A DNA stretch of 64,000 bases, taken from Ornithodoros turicata (lineage: Eukaryota; Arthropoda; Arachnida; Ixodida; Argasidae). Position numbers and translations under genes: made by a program. Below, in pieces: positions 46,896 through 58,099 of the stretch (its first letter is position 1; each line of letters opens with the position of its first letter). Location of the stretch: NCBI RefSeq assembly GCF_037126465.1, contig NC_088204.1, positions 22,202,804 through 22,266,803 on the forward strand, given 5' to 3'. Below the pieces are notes generated by a model. It did not search any database, was not told the origin of the DNA, and saw nothing but the letters and a program-made list of their open reading frames with translations.

Positions 46896-47270
46896 TTAGA
46901 CAGAAACTGTAGGCGCCTTTGCTTTTCTCGTGCAAAAGAGTTGATAGCTTTTTCCACAAATGTTTTGTCGCCACCCACTTTTTCGCGAGGAACCGTTCAT
47001 CATACACAGCGCGTTTACCCGGTCCTCAGTCATTGTGGAACGAAACCCGGTTCTTACCCTCCGCAGGGTGCTGAAAAACTGTTCCACGGTACATGTTGTA
47101 GCAGGCAAACACCATGAAAGAAAAGCGTGCTGCCCCCAATACGAACTGACCCCAGATGGACATTGTTCATCGTCATTAAATGTGTTGGGGAATAAGGGAT
47201 AAAATGCTTTGTTTGCAAGGTGCTGACCCGTGTTTACGCTGTCTGGCGAATTAGATATCGACGTTCTCAC
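46896..47270 (-). pseudogene. hAT transposase C-terminal fragment
   Basis: The - strand frame contains LPATTCTVEQFFSTLRRVRT followed by GFRSTMTEDRVNALCMMN. This is the C-terminal dimerisation motif of hAT transposases (consensus S..S.ERSFS.LR...LRS.M...R...L). The N-terminal DNA-binding finger and RNase H-like catalytic region are not visible. It is a remnant. It lies 361 bp outside the hAT element at 47631-49276, and I cannot tell whether the two are related. Confidence 0.82.
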
Positions 47271-47630
47271 GACAGGATTTATCTGGTGTATCCTTGGAGG
47301 CCGGAATCGTCATAACAATCCGAGACGGACATAGTGTCTGAAGAGACAATGGACAAGGAGACTAAACCTTGTACTAATTGGATAGGAATACTGGATAATG
47401 CGTACACAGGAAAAGAAATATCCTCAGTCAGCATAATGTACAGCAGGCCATGCCAGTCATATTAACGATGAACAGAGAGTTCGTTACGCACTGCACCAAG
47501 CTAACCACGTAAAAAAACAAAAGAAAGGAAATGTGATTGTGTTCAAACTACCATGTTAGATGGGCCAGGAAGCCTAGGGCCGGGGGGGGGGACAACTGCC
47601 CCCTTGCTTCCCCCCTGACGCCCTCCCAAC

Positions 47631-49276
47631 CACAGTTGTACGTAACTCGTTACAAGTAACTCGTTACCCAGTAACCAGTTACTTTTTTCGGTAACGAAGT
47701 AACGACTGAGTTACTTTTCTAAAAATTGTAACTAATAACGTGTTCAGTTATAAAAATCGGTAACTCGTTACTCACGTTACTCGTTCCTTTCCTTCGTTCG
47801 CGCTCGGGTTTAACCTGGACGACATGGTCAGTTAGTATGTGGAAATTCCCGAAATCTCGTACGCTTCTAACACGAGGTGACCTGACCTGGATGTTCAGCT
47901 CCTGTGAGCCTCTGGTCGGCAGTCATTCTTTTGTTGAGCCCTAAGGTGACCGGCATGACGAATGCCGCAACACTTCCCGGCCGTATCATTGACCATGAAA
48001 GCATTCTTGGAAAAATACCCTGGATTTGTTTGTGGGTGTGGGTGTTGTCTCCCGGCAGTTGCCAATGGATATACTAGAATAACTAAGCTTGCCGAAACTT
48101 GGATTCTTGGATGGCATTGTCATTTTCTGCTTATTCGCCGTGTTGTTGTAAAGTGGGTCCACCCAACGTGGACCACAAAATCCCCGGTTTATTATATGCA
48201 GCTCGCCCGTGTCATTGGCCTAGCCGCGTATCCCGGGAAAAAACCTTAGTCCCTCTATTTTCGCTCCCACCTCCACACTTGTGGGCTGCAGTGAGGATCA
48301 CTCGTTGGATTATGCGATGGCACAGATGATAATCACGTGAGTGTGGCCTGGGTTGGACGAGACCTTCAGGGTTAAGGTGCAAAAGGTGTCGGGAATGTAG
48401 TATTTTAGTTTCTTCTTTCCCTTCCCAAACTAAAATGACCGAGTGCATCCCGCTCGTCGCATTCGAATTTGGAGAAGCGTGCTCAGGTAAGCGTCTTCAA
48501 TATTTTAGTTAGCTGTAGCAGTTACCGTACCGAGGATTATACGTTAAAGGCACTGCTTTCCACGAATGAATCGAACACCTCGTCGAGCCAATGTCGTGTT
48601 GTGAGGAGGTAGCCCGAGAACCTTGGCTGCTTTGATGGTTTACAACGGGGGCTTGGAGGGTGGGCGGTTATGTTTAGTAAAAGGAAGGAAAGGTTAGCCA
48701 TGCAAAGAGCCAGTTAATACAACGGCTTGTAGACGTTGGTGTAGCATTTATCAGTTTACGTAAACGCACAATATCGTGCTGACGTCGTGTAGCCTCCTAA
48801 CAGTGGAGCCAAAATAAGGGATTAAAAGCAGCTGTTGACCTTGAATTCACAGAAAAAAAAAAAAAAAAGAACGAAGGAAAGTCGGTCTCGCTACTACTTA
48901 GGCGCATCCAACACATGCATCAAACAAAGGTCGCTGTATTTGATGCAACCATGCCTTTCCACAGCAATTTTTCAGTCTTGCCACAGGGGCTCTCTCGAGC
49001 AAACGCACCAAAAATAACCGATGCCCGCTTTGAGTACAAACTATTCTTCAAAGAGAATTTCATGGAAATTGTCGGACCAAATGAAGCACGTGCCAATTTA
49101 GGCATGGTCGCGGCTCTGTAATAGCGTGGTAACGTAAAAGTAACTCGTTGCTATCGAGTAACGGGAACGCGTTCCTTTTGTTACTTTGGTAACGGGTAAC
49201 GTATTTAGTTCCGTTTTTTCATGGTAATGAGTAACGGTATTTAGTTCCTTTTTTTTCGGTAACGTGTACAGGTCTG
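47631..49276. mobile_element. hAT transposon, non-autonomous or decayed
   Basis: A perfect 8-bp duplication CTCCCAAC flanks it at 47623-47630 and 49277-49284. The ends CACAGTTGTACGTAAC and the complement of CAGACCTGTACACGTTAC are imperfect inverted repeats. Both subterminal regions are packed with GTAACTCGTTAC-like motifs (47641-47790 and 49126-49270), which are typical transposase-binding arrays of this hAT type. The 1.65-kb interior has only short frames (for example 48915-49121) with no hAT catalytic motif. Confidence 0.9.
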
Positions 49277-49284
49277 CTCCCAAC

Positions 49285-51786
49285 CCCCCTCAAAGGTCGA
49301 TTACTGGGAAAACTACTACGGCGCGCGTAATACACAGCGTTTGAGATGCAAACGTTATCCCCGCTAAGTTGAGCTTTGGCTCTTGCGCGGCTCCGAACGT
49401 CCTGTGGGAGCACATGAAAACTATGGTTTGCGACTGTGGGGCTTCTGCACTCAAAGCTATGCCGAGGGTCACGCTTGCGCATACACATCCGAGCCTGTGT
49501 GATAAAATGTGGGTGAACCTAGCCGTCCAGATCCGAAGCGACCTTAACGGCCTCACGCTGTACAAGCCTGGCATCCCCCGAAGCAAGAGTTCGTCAAGCT
49601 CATGCTCACCATTACCGAACCGTTTCCTTTCGTACGTTTTGTGATGTACTGCATGGGACATAGGCGCCGACTGCGGGGGAGCGCGGGGGCCTTTGCCCAC
49701 GCGGAACATGAACTAGGGGGGCGCCCCGGGAAGTCCCGCTAAGAGACTGACACCAACCTTTGGGGCTCGGAGCGCCCGGGTCAAAAGAGCGAAGAGGCAC
49801 CAACCCCAAAAAAGCATCTTGCAATTTGTAAAATATGTATCCGCCCACCATACTTATTATCACAGTAGAAGGTGAGGCGAAGAAACACAGAGGATGACAC
49901 AACACATTGCCTGAATTTCGCCCAAAGCAATCAGATCAATGAAACGAAAGCAGTCGAAAAGGTACCTGCAGCTGCCAGTGAGGTGCAACGGTAGAATCTT
50001 CGGAACGCATATCCCTTGGGAGCTGGTTCAACTCCCGCTGGTCCATTTCATTGACAATATTCATAATATCGCGCGCATTTCGGGTCAAACACCGAGGATT
50101 CAATGCGTTTTGTTTCTTTTGGACTCAGTTTTCGAAGGCGTAATGCCTTCAGTTGTGCACATGTTCACTGTTTACGTTCTCTCTGTTTTTCTTTTTTTCT
50201 GTTCTTCCTTCCTCTTATTTCTATACCAGTTCTGCATACATCATAAGATCCCGCCAGAGTGTGTGATTACTTTTGTGTTCTTCATTTTTCTTTTTTTTCC
50301 TTTTTGTTTTCTTTTGCTTTCTTTTTCTTTTCCTATTTTGTCTTCCCCCTTTCACTTTTTTTGGAATAACACGCCGACATCCATCTGGCTTACCTTTCTT
50401 TTTTTCTTAATAAACATATCCCCCCCCCCACCCCCGCCAGAGTACTTATTTCGCGGTGCGCCCTTGTCCCCCCTGGGAAAATGAAAACTCTCTGCCTCTG
50501 GCATGGGATACATTTCATTACCCAGTAGTTTGACAGCTCGCGTTGGTTTCGTCATCCACCAATATGCTCTACCAAAAACTGTGTTCGAAACAGGCAACAA
50601 TATGCCTCATGATGGCTTTTTATTTGGGATACGCACCTTTTCCTCAGCTGCAAATGCAAGACCGCCCATCACAGTAGACATCGATACTAACCCACTTAAT
50701 TGATACGCCGCATAATTTTTTATGTGTAAAAAGCCGTGCGGCAGTCTAAAGTTTCTATTTGTGTGCTTCACCAGTCGTGCAAATGATGTTCGCACATTGC
50801 CGTTTCTGTTTCTGTTTGCCATATACATGTTGAAGGAAACACGATTTGTTTTTGAGAATGCATTTGTTGCAGCTGCCGAGACCGACAGCACGTGCGTATA
50901 CGACAGCTATGAGCACGCGCACGCTTAGCTTTTATTTATTTTGTATTTTCGGTAGATTTCATCTATTTTTCTCATGCGCTGCACTCCGGAGCGCGCTCAG
51001 ATGCTGTTTACATACCCTATCACGTGAGGGAGAGCGCGCTGGAAACGACAGCGCAAGCAGCCCGTGGTAGCCACCTGCCGGCAGGCCCGTCGTCCGGACC
51101 CGACTTCATCCTTCGCTCAGCACACCATTCATTCTAGCCCGCCATATAATGACTTTGGTCCAGCTCAGTTTTCTATTTCTTCTTCTTTCACAAGGGAGGT
51201 TGGCGACACTTCGAGTACTTCGATTGGCATTTCGAGTGCGCGACAACCACCGATCCTTCTTCTTCTTCTTCAAAAGATCCTACTCACTTCACACCCTCAT
51301 CTTCTTTTTTTGTCACCACCTCATCTTCGGCTATGCTCGTGACAACGACCACAGCTGGGAGACCAACAATGACAAGCTGTGTCCAACATCATCCCCACTA
51401 CCACGTTCCCTGTGTTTATTGCTGGCGAGTCGTTTGTCATAGGACGTCTGGAATAATATGTTGTCACTTACAGCTTATACAATTGCATATTCTAGAAAGA
51501 TCAAACCGTAAACCAAGTGATGAATAAAGTAGGAGTAAGCGACAACATTGACAACATTTTGCGGTTATTAAAAGCTGGTAGTGTGTGCGCATAGGCAACG
51601 CTTTCCTGGTATCGACAGCGGGCATGAAAAGCGCAAAAGTTTTATACTTGCTTTTTCTTTTTTAATTCTTAGATCTCCTTAATTTTGAGTTGTGAAATAG
51701 ATACTGGGATTCATCGGGAGGAAAGTTGCTCCTCGAGGGATCGGTGACATGATGACGCAAGTTAGTTTGACCCGTGGGACCTTTAA
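49285..51786. other. Intergenic DNA, low-complexity pyrimidine block
   Basis: From about 50165 to 50420 a C/T-rich stretch gives a long artefactual open frame (49939-50484, +) dominated by Phe, Leu and Ser. A C-run lies at 50420-50428. No domain is recognised. The word TCTAGCCCGCCATA at 51132 belongs to the short palindrome family. Confidence 0.3.
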
Positions 51787-52619
51787 AGAGACCATGAAAT
51801 GCTTTTCGCGAATTCCGAGTACTCTGCAGGAAACCGTTCTCATGATCCGTCACTATCGTACACACATCAACTTTTAACCGTATTCAGTACAACGGGGGCG
51901 CAGTTATCAGACAAAAATAGCAGGGCGTGATGGCTGGATATATGCCTTCGAAGCGGGCTTACGTCATTGCCATCTAATTCTCTCAGCCAACTGTGAACGA
52001 CGAGGAGGACACGCCCCGCGAGACCATGTGGGTGCATGGTTTCGGTTTGGACAACAACGACGTGGTATATCTTCCGTCGAAATCACCTGAAAAATGGCGA
52101 AAGGCAAATTGTCAGCAATGGAGGAAGAGATTATGCGACACACACAGCGTCTATGGATCGTTCGGTACTCAGCAGCTCGGCAGCTCGTAGAATGTCGCCG
52201 ACGGAGGTATATGCTCTGACGAAGAAGTTCAAAGACGTCAACGTGCTCCTGTAACCATGCTGACAGTCAACGGCTATATTAGATTTTTCGTAGGATTTTG
52301 TGTCAATGGTTAGATACAATCTTGTCTCCGGGTCTAATTAAAACATATTTCATGGCGAAGTATGCAACCTTGTTTGCAAATTTTGCAGTTTGCTCGCAAA
52401 AGCCCGTCGACAAATCGGCAACATGTTCTGTGTATGATGTCACGGCCAGTTCGCCTCGGAGGCGGGCCGTAGCAGCTGCCGTTCACGCCCGTGGTTAATA
52501 TAGAATATATTCGCTATTTGAACCATTTTTAACTTCATATTTCACACAGTGAATGCTTTAGTACAGGGGAACAAATTAAAAATGATCGTGGGCTTGTCAA
52601 ATATCATTTCATGGTCCCT
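51787..52619. mobile_element. TTAA-flanked MITE, family T, complete copy
   Basis: The ends AGAGACCATGAAATG and CATTTCATGGTCCCT are inverted repeats with one mismatch, 833 bp apart, flanked by TTAA at 51783-51786 and 52620-52623. A TTAA duplication is typical of piggyBac and Kolobok. The interior has short frames only. A fragment of the same family lies at 3656-3766. Confidence 0.85.
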
Positions 52620-52694
52620 TTAATACTTGACGCTGTCACCTGAGCGTCCACCCGCGTCGCGTGTACAACTTGAAAACATAGCTTCATACTGAAA

Positions 52695-52842
52695 AACGCC
52701 GAGACGAGGGACACACACAAAATAGGGGAGACAAACACAACGCAGTCTCAATAAAAAAGGGGTGTTAGTGGGATTGACTAGACCTGTCTTGAGACTTCGT
52801 TGTGTTTGTCCCCCTTTTTTCCGTGTCCCTCGTGTTGGGATT
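52695..52842. repeat. Foldback repeat
   Basis: Arms ACGAGGGACACACACAAAAT (left) and the complement around TTTTTTCCGTGTCCCTCGTG (right) extend for about 50 bp, with GACAAACACAACG... against TTGTGTTTGTC. The loop is about 35 bp. Probably a small MITE; a target duplication was not identified. Confidence 0.6.
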
Positions 52843-53256
52843 TTTCAATATGGATCTATATCACCAGCTCGCTTGCTTCCTAACTATTCTATCAGCTGAA
52901 GATATAATTCTTACTGCATATTATTTGGCCCTGAAGTTTCGGTTCATGCAGTGCTTGGAAGCCCGAATAGTTGTGACACGCTGCACTTTCATGTTCCCTA
53001 TGTTCGAGTTTAACCACCAGCGTTATACTCACGCCTGGCTTATTCGTTTAGCCCTTCGTGGGGCGTGATAACCGTGGGAACAACCAAAATTCCGAATAAT
53101 GACTTCGATAAAATTTTAGGAAGAAAAATATGAATAATGGTTGTGACACAGTTGATATATTCCATCAGTCAACTGCGATCCATTAAACAGCTTCGATGAG
53201 AATACTTGAAAGCCTTCGATTCGGAAATTCATGACCCACAAGATGACATAAACTAA
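52843..53256. other. Intergenic DNA, nothing recognised
   Basis: An 88-codon frame (52802-53068, +) overlaps the foldback arm and continues into unique sequence. No domain is recognised. Confidence 0.3.
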
Positions 53257-53500
53257 AACAACAACTTTATTTTCGACCTTGGAGAGTGGGGAGTTTCATC
53301 GCCACAGGCGATACTCTACCCCATTGCTGGATGGAATGGGGGGAATAAAATAACGAGCCCCTTCACAATAACGATCGAAGTCCGATGGTGTCCAGAAATG
53401 TCAGAAGAGCTTGGAGCGCAGAGCGTTGCTGGGCTGGATTGGGCCAGGGACCAAGCAATTTCGAGAGGGAGAAAGGGCGAGAGTCCAGCTGACGAAGAGA
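53257..53500 (-). mobile_element. LINE 3' end
   Basis: On the - strand the sequence has the block TGGGGTAGAGTATCGCCTGT, then ATGAAACTCCCCACTCTCC and an AATAAAGTTGTTGT tail. It matches the + strand copy at 53860-54050. Both appear to be truncated 3' ends of one non-LTR family. Confidence 0.7.
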
Positions 53501-53859
53501 CTCGCAGAGTGTGGTTCGGGATTACGGCCTCTTCTATAGCACATTTACAACAATCTGATACAGTCATTATCGTGCGCTGTTGAAATCCGCGAAATTCAGA
53601 GTCGATTTGATGGGCTAGAATGGAATGTATCTGGATGCGGGATTGTTTACTGAGTCACCGTCGCTAAATCTACTGGCTTTGATATTGTATTGCATATTGT
53701 ATTGTGATAAGCGTATGATAACGCTTCCCGAACACGGAGAGCACGTATCTAAGTAAACCAGTCTCGTTCTACTACCTCTGGTAGTCGGTGTCTTCCATTT
53801 CCGCTTTATTTCCCAACACTATCAATGGCTGAAGGGCAAAGGAGCATGCGCTGGCCATA
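53501..53859. other. Intergenic DNA, nothing recognised
   Basis: Possibly includes the more 5' part of the adjacent LINE copy, but I could not match it to a domain. Confidence 0.3.
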
Positions 53860-54050
53860 TCCAGCTCACCAACGCTCTGCCCTCAAAGCTCATGACCTTT
53901 TTGGACATCATTGGGCTGCGACCCTTATTGTGAAGGCGCTCAATATTTCATTCCCCACATCACCACCAACAATGGGGTAGAGTATCGGCCCCGGCGATGA
54001 AACTCCCCATTCATCATCTCAAGATAAAGTTGTTGTTGTTGTTGTTGTTG
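53860..54050 (+). mobile_element. LINE 3' end with (TTG)n tail
   Basis: Contains TTTTTGGACATCATTGGGCT, TGGGGTAGAGTATCGGCCCC and CGATGAAACTCCCCA, ending in AAAGTTGTTGTTGTTGTTG. The family also occurs at 53257-53500 and 42919-42978. Confidence 0.75.
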
Positions 54051-54150
54051 GCGCAGGCGAGCTGGAACATGATGACGAAGAAGGCGAAAACACGTGACGG
54101 AGAGAACTATGTGTTCGAGTCGTTGTGCGTTTCATCTTTAGTTCTCACTC

Positions 54151-54531
54151 TTGCACAGCGTTGACCCTGAGCTCAAATTTCGAATGCCACCAGGATTGCC
54201 TCGGCCACTTGCGTCCATCATCTATCTGCTGCGCCTCAATGTTCCCTTCACCGAATGCGACGTCACAGAGGGCGCTGCACACGTCATTCAAGACTGTACT
54301 AAATACAGAGAACATCGTCGCAGAATCTTAGACTCGTCTCTTGAACACCTGGATAATAATCGCCCTTTCAGCACCGAAAATGTTCTTGGATGCTGGCATG
54401 TGGGTCGCAAAGTACCGGTCATACACGCAGTTATGCAGTCTTTGAACTCATGTGACCTTCACGACATCCCACTGAAGTCTCCGTGTTTCTCGCCTATTGT
54501 GCAGTTTGATGAGGGCCGTGGGTGTATTTAG
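54151..54531 (+). pseudogene. Non-LTR retrotransposon ORF2 C-terminus
   Basis: The frame reads VPFTECDVTEGAAHVIQDC then TKYREHRRRILDSSLEHL. This resembles the zinc-knuckle-like region near the C-terminus of many LINE reverse transcriptases, where a CxxxGx..HxxxxC segment is followed by a basic helix. The frame ends at 54529-54531. No RT core is present upstream, so it is 5'-truncated. A (AATC)n run at 54728-54742 may be part of its tail. Confidence 0.55.
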
Positions 54532-55017
54532 TCTATGTTCATTTGAACTCTTATTTCAGTTACTCGACTCATCCATCAGGTAGACCCTGCTTGTTCTTTC
54601 TTTTGTTTGGTTTTTCTTCTTCTCTCTTTTTTTTAAATGCCTCTGGGTCATCTCGAGGTTGGCTTAAGTTCTGGAGTAACCTGGCCAGACTTTGTCGGGT
54701 CTCACATCTCCATATTTTTTTTAATTTCTCAATCAATCAATCAGTTCACCCTTTCTCGAGTTTTTATTTTCGTCGTAATCTTGGCCTTGAGATGCTAGGC
54801 TATGTTTATATAGTTCGGACGGTCCAACGATAACAAGTACTTCGTATGGCCTGGTCAAATAGGAATAATGAGCCAAAACTCCTGTCAAAGGAACAGAAAG
54901 AAAGAAAACTCCACCGAAATATTAATAAATTAATAATTCACACCAAATAAAAGTTACCAATCAATACTTTATTGATCATAAGACGTGACAATTCGAACAA
55001 AATTCGCTCGAAACACG
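54532..55017. other. Intergenic / LINE 3' UTR-like
   Basis: AT-rich, with (AATC)n at 54728-54742. On the - strand AATAAA lies near 54968-54975, downstream of the Cys-rich frame at 55018-55305. Confidence 0.35.
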
Positions 55018-55305
55018 CTAATAAATCCTCACATTAGAGACGTAGGCATGGCGTGACAGTAGATTAAACTGACCTTCACACTTGGAGAAACGACCGATTT
55101 CGCAAGATACAAAAAACGACCGCAATCCGCATTCGCAAATAGCAGCTGCACTAGCATGGTGAGAACCGGAACAGCTACGACACACCGTCTTCATCTCGAG
55201 CCACAAGATATGTCTCCCAATACTGACGTCTGCTTCATCGCACTCATATCCTTCAACACCACCACCACCAACTCTTTTTCCCATAACCAAACTTATTGCA
55301 GCCAT
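55018..55305 (-). CDS. Small Cys-rich open frame, unassigned
   Basis: A 95-codon - strand frame starts in a good context (AAGGATGG) and contains KTVCRSCSGSHH and AAICECGLRSFF, two CxxC-like pairs that could form a zinc ribbon, but I do not recognise the protein. A strong splice donor (AAG|GTCAGT) occurs inside it, so the true exon may end near 55076. A polyadenylation signal lies downstream near 54970. About 200-300 bp upstream the sequence is CpG-rich, as at a promoter. This is the best candidate for host coding DNA in the window, but the support is weak. Confidence 0.25.
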   Translation of the reverse strand: MAAISLVMGKRVGGGGVEGYECDEADVSIGRHILWLEMKTVCRSCSGSHHASAAAICECGLRSFFVSCEIGRFSKCEGQFNLLSRHAYVSNVRIY

Positions 55306-57117
55306 CCTTCGCTATGATCGCTTGGAAGGCTAACCCTTTCCTCGTGATTTAGGTGAAGAGCAAACGAAGGCAAAGGGCTTAATATCAGAACGGCAGCTTG
55401 GATAGCATTTTCTCCCTCAAAAGCCGCGTGCCAGTGGGCCGTTTATTAAATGGTGTTCGGAAATGGCGCTCCTCGGCCTTCGCGGTAGACTGTGCTCTTT
55501 TCCTGTTACTCCTTTTCTGTTTTGAGCGGAGGCCTAAGATGGCGAAAGATCTGCTAAGTCCTGCCTAGCCGCAAATCCCTTGTACCGTGCATCTGTGGCA
55601 TCCGCAAATCACCGGCCTCGTTTGCGCGAGAAGCCGCGGCGATATAAAGAAGACGATGAACAGAAAAGGAAATACTAGGGAAAAGTAAAACAAGTTAGGA
55701 AGGTTTGAGGTACACTAAACGGCTGTATTACAAGAGAAAGATGGAAAGCAAGGAAATTTCCAGGTTAGTATAGAAAGCGATGATCGTTGCTCCAAACAAA
55801 GAAGTAAGTGATGTAACGGCTCATCAGCACGTGGACTTCGAGGAAGCATTTGGGATAATCTTTCCTGGCAGCGTGTTATAAAATTTCAAGCGCATACAGA
55901 TCACTTGTATGCACGCAACATGCGAGAGCTGATCCCTCTACACAGCATGCATATAAAAATGAGCGGTTTTGCAAATAAACACCTTGTTTTTATTTCGTAG
56001 ACTCACATGGACTGTTTTCTTTTTTTTTTTTTATAGATTTCTGGCCTATCTTCTTTCTCCCCTTCCCTCCTTTTTCCTTAATTTGTTTTATGTATAGTGA
56101 GCCGAATTAATGCACGTCCTGTGCTAGTGTTTTGGAATTAACACCTCCACTTTTTCTTTTCCAATCAATCAATCAATCAATCAGTCAATCACTGAACTAG
56201 AAAGTATAATCTGAAACAGTGTTTGAATCAGAATATGCCGCCGTGAAGTATAGTGCTTTGTGTACAATAACCAATTGAAATGGTGCTTTATCTGGAATAC
56301 GTGATTTAGAAGAGTGTCATTCTGCGTGGTGTGAAACCTATACCGTTAAAGTGTGTGCGACAGAACACGACATTTATACCCGAAAGGCGTAAAAAATATT
56401 GTGCGCAGACATCTCTTCATATCATCTCATATCCAAACTACAGTCTTGATGCTGCTCACAACTGGGATGCCGAAATCGGTAGCATCACCACCAACTTCAT
56501 CAGATACAGCCTCGCTCGCGCCGCATATAATATGAGCAGCTCTTTATGAAGCAAACATGAATTGCTTCATAACGACCAGACAGAGGAGTTGCACAAGACC
56601 TAGGAGGCAGCGTCAAAGCGTGCGGTGCACTGTGGGAGTCACGTTCTGCGGAGCTCTGCTATCCGCGCGTGTCTTCAACGGATCCTGCATGTTATTGCCT
56701 CTGTGTGTGGACACGCATGAGGTTCCTTTTCAAGCTGATTGCGTTGAAGGGAACTGCAGCTCTGTATGTTCATATTTGCCGTAGCTGCAATTACGGGTGC
56801 GGGTTAGGTGTTACAAAAACGCTCATGAGAACGATGTTGTTTCGCGCAGGAATATGTCACTTCGGTGTCACCAAACAACATCGTTCTAGTTAAATAACAT
56901 ATCGACTTTATCTCGACAGAGAACGCCGTCCCAAACAAGCACACTCAACATGGCAAAATGTCACTGTGATGATCGCCGGTAGGTATTACGCACAGAGATG
57001 ACACCGCAAGTTTTGAAAGCATCTATTCCGATACCAGAAGCATTGGATCGAAACATTTCCAATGCTTTTTTTTATGCCAGTATTCATATGCATATTCTCT
57101 AAAAAGAGGGTGTGACG
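55306..57117. other. Intergenic DNA with LINE-type tail
   Basis: CpG-richer near 55440-55650. An (AATC)n run at 56162-56190 follows a pyrimidine-rich block and looks like the tail of a LINE or SINE. A 15-bp inverted pair ACGATGTTGTTT / AAACAACATCGT lies at 56832-56885. No gene is recognised. Confidence 0.3.
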
Positions 57118-57330
57118 GTGTTGGTGGTGTGCTATTTCCGAGAGCTCTGCCTGCCTGTGGGGGGATCGTGCGTCCTGGGCCGACTTCACAGGGAACCATG
57201 CCGACATTTGTCTTAAAGCGTTTGAGGAGAACCAAGGATAAACACCCAGACAGCACAGCCGGCGCACGAATTCGAACTCCAGTCACCTCCCAGTCTCGGC
57301 GTGGAATGCGACAGGACTTCACCACTTCCA
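57118..57330 (-). mobile_element. tRNA-derived SINE
   Basis: On the - strand the head contains GAGTTCGAATTC near box B position (complement at 57268-57278), followed by the family body (GTCGGCATGGTTCC, GTGAAGTCGGCCCAGGACGC). Box B is degenerate, so transcription is doubtful. The 3' end is probably lost near 57118. Confidence 0.7.
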
Positions 57331-57462
57331 TGATAGGCAAGCCTGAGCGATGGGCAAAACGCGTTAACAAACACAAACACGAAGGCTCAAAACCAGCAGG
57401 ACGTTTTCGCTCACGCTTGCCTATCATGGAATTTATCCACCAGCTAGCCTGCATTTACGCCA

Positions 57463-57775
57463 TTCTGTCAACTTCACCACTTAACACGGTGAAGGGCAAC
57501 CATTGCACAGAATGATACCGCTATCACTTCGGACTTGTGGAGAGGGCGTACGCCTTTTTGTGATAATTAACACACACACACACACACACACATAAATGCA
57601 ATGATGATGTGGTGGGCCATTCCACGCCTTTATGGCGGTATGTGACAATTTAGACAACTGCAGAAGTGTCACAAAAAGACGTACACCTGCCGTTTTCAGG
57701 AAATCAGGAGGCAGGACGATGTCACTCGGGGTGGAGGTTGGCTAGGGGCGTGCTATGCGGGGAACTTCCGTTTTG
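57463..57775. mobile_element. Foldback MITE, family F, diverged copy 5
   Basis: The right arm has GAGGTTGGCTAGGGGCGTGC and TATGCGGGGAAC, the left arm CAACTTCACCACTTAACACG. A (CA)n microsatellite at 57570-57591 lies in the middle. The ends have diverged from the family consensus, so the limits are approximate. Confidence 0.55.
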
Positions 57776-58099
57776 CAAAATCCCCGAGCCTTTCTTCCCA
57801 TGAAAAGCCTCCCCCGAGTCATACAAACCATGCTCCATACACTTGACCAGCCACTCTTATCCCGAGGACTCCGTCCATTCACAGAGGGGGAGCCCTGTCG
57901 TGACGACGACGACGACGTAAAGCGGCTAGCCTCATCCTCATCGCTACCGCGCGCGCCAAGCGCTCGGCAATGAGGCTCGTGCACCTGACGTCACGCGATG
58001 CGAGTGTCACGTGACACGGGAAAACAGTCCGGACGCCGCGTTTGCGGACTACGCAAGACGCAGCTTGTTAGGTCGCATCGTCTGTTGTTTTCAGTACAA

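Noticed and set aside
49939..50484. A 181-codon open frame on the + strand
   Set aside because: Much of it is a low-complexity C/T-rich tract giving Phe, Leu and Ser runs; no domain or conserved feature.
55018..55305. A ribosomal protein L37-like zinc ribbon
   Set aside because: The two Cys pairs are superficially similar, but the surrounding residues and order do not match the family; alternative frames do not improve it.
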